Source: Formicarius rufipectus
Lineage: Eukaryota; Chordata; Aves; Passeriformes; Formicariidae
Direction: 5' to 3'
Assembly (NCBI GenBank): GCA_013399695.1
Contig: VXAU01004951.1
Span: forward strand, 1,739,386-1,803,385
DNA: 64,000 nt
Positions 61,101 through 64,000 of the stretch are shown piece by piece. Position numbers and translations under genes: made by a program. Each line of letters opens with the position of its first letter. Position 1 is the first letter of the stretch. The notes under the pieces were generated by a model. That model did not search any database and was not told the origin of the DNA. It saw only the letters and a list, made by a program, of their open reading frames with translations.

Positions 61101-62154
61101 GTCCCCAGATGTCTGAGCTTTGACTTTTTTTTTTTTTAAACTCAGGGTCACATTCTCTTCTTAGTGCAGATTTCTTCACAGTACTTCTGCTAGTATTAAT
61201 GGGATTCGTACATAAGTCCTTTCTGTAGATACAGAGCAAGGGACCCCAAATGTTTTGGTCTTCTCATCTGTAACTGAGACCACCATGAGATGAGAAGGAA
61301 GAAAGAGTACCAGTTTACAGCAGAAAAACAAATTTCTCCAACACACACCTCTCCTGCACGAAAACAGGAATATATTCATCCAGAAAAAGTCTTGAGTAGT
61401 TTGATGTGAGGTGGGATTTAAACTTCCTTGAAGCTTTGAAGTTCAGGAATCCAGCATTTGGGTCTAACCCATCACTATTTTGTGAACTGACAGAGTCAAA
61501 GTTGCAGCTAAGGGTAAAAATCCCTCCTGCTTAACTTTGGAAATCTGAAAGTCAGGATTTTAGATCTTTCCCTAAAATAAATTGAGATAGATGAGCCCTT
61601 GCAGAGTGTGAATTATTTCCCTCCTTTGACAGTCCTGTTATGAAAGAACAGATCTCTGTTTATAGGTTCCTGTCTCTATCCACTGGTTAGCAAGGGTACC
61701 TGACCAAATGCAGACTTTACAGATAGCTACAGTGAGTTGAACACTCTCTAATATTGCCACACTTGGATATGTTCAAAAAAATGATAGCACGTCTGCTTCA
61801 TTTCTAATTTGAGCCTTCCTGTTGGGTTTTCCCTGAGCTGACATTGACTGATTGAAGTAGTCCTTTAACTTGGACAGTGATCAGGCTCACAGCACAAGTG
61901 TTAATGCAGGGAAATCTTCCATGTTTCTGGGGGGGGTTAGATTTTTTTTTTGTTACCCTTTATTTCCAAGTTAGTTGCTATCTCAACTAAATCAATGAAG
62001 GAAGAAGAATATTCTGGGAAGATATGACATGAGGCTTCCTTTGGTTTTATACCTTTTCTTCTAGATGAATACTCTTCAACTCCATTAGAGAGGGAGCACA
62101 GGGCTAAATGGAGCATCTGCCCCCATATATCTCTGTGCTGTTCAGGGGACTATG
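58158..62154. other. Non-coding stretch, nothing recognised
   Basis: No supported gene. A piece near 59395-59425 (TTTAATTGACTTCAGTG) is a faint match to the palindromic repeat core. T tracts lie near 60541-60550 and 61126-61137. Confidence 0.5.
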
Positions 62155-62200
62155 CACATACACAAATATCCACACATACACAAATATCCACACATACACC
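62155..62200. repeat. 18-bp tandem repeat, about 2.5 copies
   Basis: CACAAATATCCACACATA at 62161-62178 is repeated exactly at 62179-62196, flanked by partial units (CACATA before, CACC after). The perfect identity of two units suggests recent slippage, so the locus may vary in copy number. Confidence 0.9.
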
Positions 62201-64000
62201 TATAAAGCCTTTCAGTCTCCCAGGTGCTGTGGGTAACTATTTTCATTCCTTTTCTAATAAATAGGTAAGTGAAAGCACAAACTCTTCCTATGACATGGGT
62301 AGTCCCAGAAACATATGAATCAGGAACTCAGAGCCTCTTGGCTCAGGTTTAGGTCATAGTGCAGTTCCTCTTACCTACATGCACATCCTTTCTGCTAGAA
62401 GTCTGTGATATGCATCATAGGGGCAACTTCAGCTCTCTCACCAGATGGAAAAGGATACTTCTCTCAAAGAAACCTTTGAGCACTATATGGGACTAGACTG
62501 CTATATGGGACTTCCATGCTTCCTGGTTTGTTTGCAAGTCCCAAGTGTGCAGCACTGCCACTGTGCCAATGAATTGTTCATTAGTCACTTTATATTGTAC
62601 ATGCTGAAATATACATAGATGTATTATATATGTACTTTACGTATAAATATATGAAAGTATTCAAGTGTACTTACATGCACCCAAAGGAAGCTCTGTATTT
62701 AGCAGCTTTAATTCAAATGACTTGGTAGTGAAGCCTTGAAGGTAATTTGAATACCCATAATAGTCCTTTTTATTTCTCTGTGAAAGGACCATGCATGTTA
62801 CATATACACCTGTCTTGCAAACTTGTTCTTTCCAGACACTTTCAAATAATAGGATCAGGACTGTATTTGTCTTAAAGAAGTGTGGGTGATCTGAGCAGTT
62901 ATTTCTATGACAATGAAAGCATGTTTCAGATACAAGAAAATTTTCTGCTAATCCTGGTTTCTACCAGCACTGTCTCTGACAATGTTTTCCTTTTGTGGCC
63001 TTGATTAGGTCACAAAAGCCCCATGCCACTCTTCTCCCATCTTAGTCATTGTGAGTCTTGACTAAGTAACATTTGGAAGCATTTTTGCAAATGAAAGCAA
63101 GCTAGTTGTGGAAATGCGTAGATAGAAAAGCAAGCAGTGTTATCCTAAACTGGTGTTTTCCAAAAGCATTCTGATGAGCTTTCCCTGAAATTTAGCTCTG
63201 TATCAGTGAGCTTTATAAAGCAGAGACAATATCTGTAGAATTGCATTTAGTTTTATTCATTAAAATAATTTTTGAAATACATTATTCTGTTTAGTCCAGC
63301 AAGGAGCCCCAAGTTAAATGGTGTGTTTTGGGCTGCTTCATGACACGAAAACATAACAGGAAAAAATACTATCTTTCCCAGATTTTGCATTGTGACCTGA
63401 CATTTATGTATATTGCATAAAGCAAATTCTGACAACTACAGCTTCACTGACTTTGGACTGACAAACATTTTTTGTCCTTTTTACTTCCTTTTTGTCATTT
63501 TCTGAGAAGTTAAACATATTGTACTTTGCAGCTCTTTCCAAACGGCACAGAAAGGCTTGGTCATAGATGAGGCTGCACTATAACTATTTTTCATGCCTAG
63601 CTTTTCAGAACAAAAATAACGTGTACCTGAGTTCAACCAGAATGGTTGTGTCTGCCTGATCATATCATCTACAGAGCCAAATAATCTAAAGTATGCACGG
63701 TTTGATAGACTAAGCATCCAACAAAAGCTTCCTTAAAATGAGTCATATCTTTGATTCAGGAGTCACATTAGTTGAAATTAATCAGTCTTCCTCTTGCTGG
63801 AACTGGGAAATTTAAGAAGAAAACCAGAAGAATTGCCGCAACATAACAATGCCATCCATTGTAAGGCAGTGCCAGCCAGGGATACCAGGCAGCAACCAGC
63901 CAGGCCAAATCAGCACTTATTTATTAATTCCAGGAATGTCTCAAATATTTGAGGGCAGTATCTGGACAGAGCAATGATGGCAGAGGATTCTGGCATTACA
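62201..64000. other. Non-coding stretch, nothing recognised
   Basis: AT-rich, including a TATA-rich patch at about 62590-62655. Only short open frames without domains are present. Confidence 0.5.

Noticed and set aside
62155..62200. Short spaced repeat considered as a CRISPR-like array
   Set aside because: Units are directly adjacent with no spacers, in vertebrate-type DNA. It is an ordinary tandem repeat.

Overview
This window looks like vertebrate, most likely bird, nuclear DNA from an intergenic region or a very long intron. It is AT-rich and CpG-poor, with frequent poly-A/T and (GTTT)n or (CAAA)n tracts. No open reading frame longer than about 165 codons occurs, and there are no operons, ribosome-binding sites or densely packed genes. 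The bird assignment rests on the repeats: several CR1 LINE fragments, two of them ending in the CR1 ATTCTATG-type 3' octamer; a solo LTR of a family I recognise from bird genomes; and old, decayed MIR/L2-like SINEs and palindromic elements shared among amniotes. I saw no Alu, B1 or L1 sequence. I cannot name the species.

Layout. The first 11 kb hold a decayed MIR-like SINE (about 2.75 kb), a very old CR1-like LINE on the minus strand (3.7-4.3 kb) and a palindromic MITE-like element (8.3 kb). An old CR1 fragment with an internal 30-bp tandem duplication lies at 11.5-11.8 kb. From 14.5 to 19.4 kb there are simple G/T-rich and A/C-rich tracts and one or two MIR-like fragments. From 21 to 28.3 kb there are short segments with good splice-site context, of which 22368-22458 and 28197-28262 are the best, and a possible conserved element near 27 kb. 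A 3'-intact CR1 tail lies at 32.7-33.0 kb and the solo LTR at 39.9-40.95 kb. From 46 to 54.4 kb there are more MIR-like, CR1 and palindromic fragments and a CpG-dense, exon-like block at 48886-48981. The longest element is a 5'-truncated CR1 at about 56.6-58.16 kb, whose reverse transcriptase is inactivated by frameshifts, stops, an internal deletion and a changed catalytic residue. The last 6 kb hold only a short 18-bp tandem repeat.

No protein-coding gene can be supported. The only recognisable protein homology is the dead CR1 reverse transcriptase. Most open frames are of the length expected by chance in 64 kb of AT-rich DNA. I found no previously undescribed system. The items most worth checking are four plus-strand exon-like segments, a few blocks that may be conserved non-coding elements, and the structure of the LTR and the CR1 copies. 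Repeat family names come from recalled consensus patterns rather than a database search.
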